Assembly (NCBI RefSeq): GCF_032586235.1
Contig: NZ_JAWHTD010000038.1
Span: forward strand, 1-34,953
Length of the DNA stretch: 34,953 bases
Reading direction: 5' to 3'
DNA from: Aestuariicoccus sp032586235
GTDB taxonomy: Bacteria; Pseudomonadota; Alphaproteobacteria; Rhodobacterales; Rhodobacteraceae
The position numbers were made by a program, and so were the translations under genes. The stretch's first letter is position 1. Every line of letters starts with the position of its first letter. Below are positions 34,627 through 34,953 of the stretch, in pieces. The notes below the pieces were generated by a model, which saw only the letters and a program-made list of their open reading frames with translations, searched no databases and was not told the DNA's origin.

Positions 34627-34953
34627 GCCGATCCCCCATCATTTGCTGCCAGATTCGCACCGGAGTTATCGAATGGAAGTCCCAAGGCAGCATCCCCGAT
34701 ATCTCCTGACTGCGAAACCTTTGCACAATCTTGCCCACTGGGCTGTCGCGAGCGCCCCTTTCTGAACCACATTCGAAGCCTACCACGGAACTGGGCGATT
34801 TTGCACTGATCACGGTAGTCCATTTCGCGTCCACGGAAACTCGCTCCATTTTCAAGACCGCTTTGGGCTCTTCCAAGGGTGCTGCCAGACGGATTCGAAC
34901 CCGTCTCCACAAGGACAGTAGGACTTCCCTTATACCGCGCCAAGTTCGCGCCA
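34627..34953. other. Gene-free right edge with a tRNA-like 3' end
   Basis: No protein gene is supported. On the minus strand, 34879-34906 reads like the end of a tRNA: a T-arm AGACGGGTTCGAATCCGTCT followed by GGCAGCACC. One extra G spoils the standard 7-base loop, and the sequence further 5' does not form a matching acceptor stem within the window. It may be a tRNA-derived scar or attachment-site remnant, or chance. Confidence 0.3.

Noticed and set aside
34879..34953. Full tRNA gene on the minus strand
   Set aside because: The T-loop has an extra base, the anticodon stem has mismatches and no acceptor stem pairs with the 3' end, so only a tRNA-like fragment is noted.
1..34953. CRISPR arrays, insertion sequences with terminal repeats, rRNA genes, antiphage defence genes
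   Set aside because: I saw no regularly spaced repeats, no complete transposase and no rRNA-like sequence.

Overview
The window looks like chromosomal DNA of a GC-rich alphaproteobacterium, most likely of the Rhodobacteraceae/Roseobacter type. This rests on codon use, dense overlapping operons, LIV-type ABC transporters and the protein styles; no rRNA or marker gene fixes the taxon. There are three regions: a large catabolic cluster (about 222-26618), a short scar with a phage remnant and almost no genes (about 26619-28709), and a signalling/transport region (28710-34626).

Region 1, catabolic cluster. A leftward operon (SDR dehydrogenase, glutathione S-transferase, aldehyde dehydrogenase, Prx5-type peroxiredoxin) diverges from a long rightward transport operon. 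The transport operon has one branched-chain-amino-acid-type binding protein and then two complete LivHMGF permease/ATPase sets, ending in a small YtkA/FixH-like periplasmic protein. A leftward LysR regulator diverges from a second rightward operon: class III CoA-transferase, a second GST, a SnoaL-like protein, an SDR, a CitE-like lyase, a CitF-like CoA-transferase, a class I fumarase/mesaconase, an acyl-CoA synthetase broken by one in-frame stop, a ThDP enzyme resembling 2-hydroxyacyl-CoA lyases, an SDR, an acyl-CoA dehydrogenase and an APH-type kinase. I infer uptake of an organic acid or similar compound, glutathione- and CoA-dependent processing, and cleavage to central metabolites. The fumarase/CitF/CitE trio fits mesaconate to citramalate to citramalyl-CoA to acetyl-CoA plus pyruvate. 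The dehydrogenase/kinase pair fits phosphorylation-driven removal of a hydroxyl group, as in levulinate or 4-hydroxyacid breakdown. The substrate itself cannot be read from the sequence.

Region 2, scar. An AT-rich gap precedes a leftward terminase large-subunit fragment that keeps its nuclease domain but lacks the N-terminal ATPase part. About 740 bases with no convincing gene follow. This looks like the decayed edge of a prophage or island.

Region 3, signalling. A single leftward protein joins an ammonium transporter (Amt) to a class III nucleotide cyclase carrying the adenylate-cyclase-specific residues. Just downstream is a membrane protein with a C-terminal cyclic-nucleotide-binding domain. 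A second protein of the same architecture faces it. Neither has a DNA-binding domain. Upstream lies a leftward SLC13-type permease with two RCK_C domains. The Amt-cyclase with its two membrane-tethered receptors looks like a self-contained ammonium-responsive cAMP circuit and is the most striking system here.
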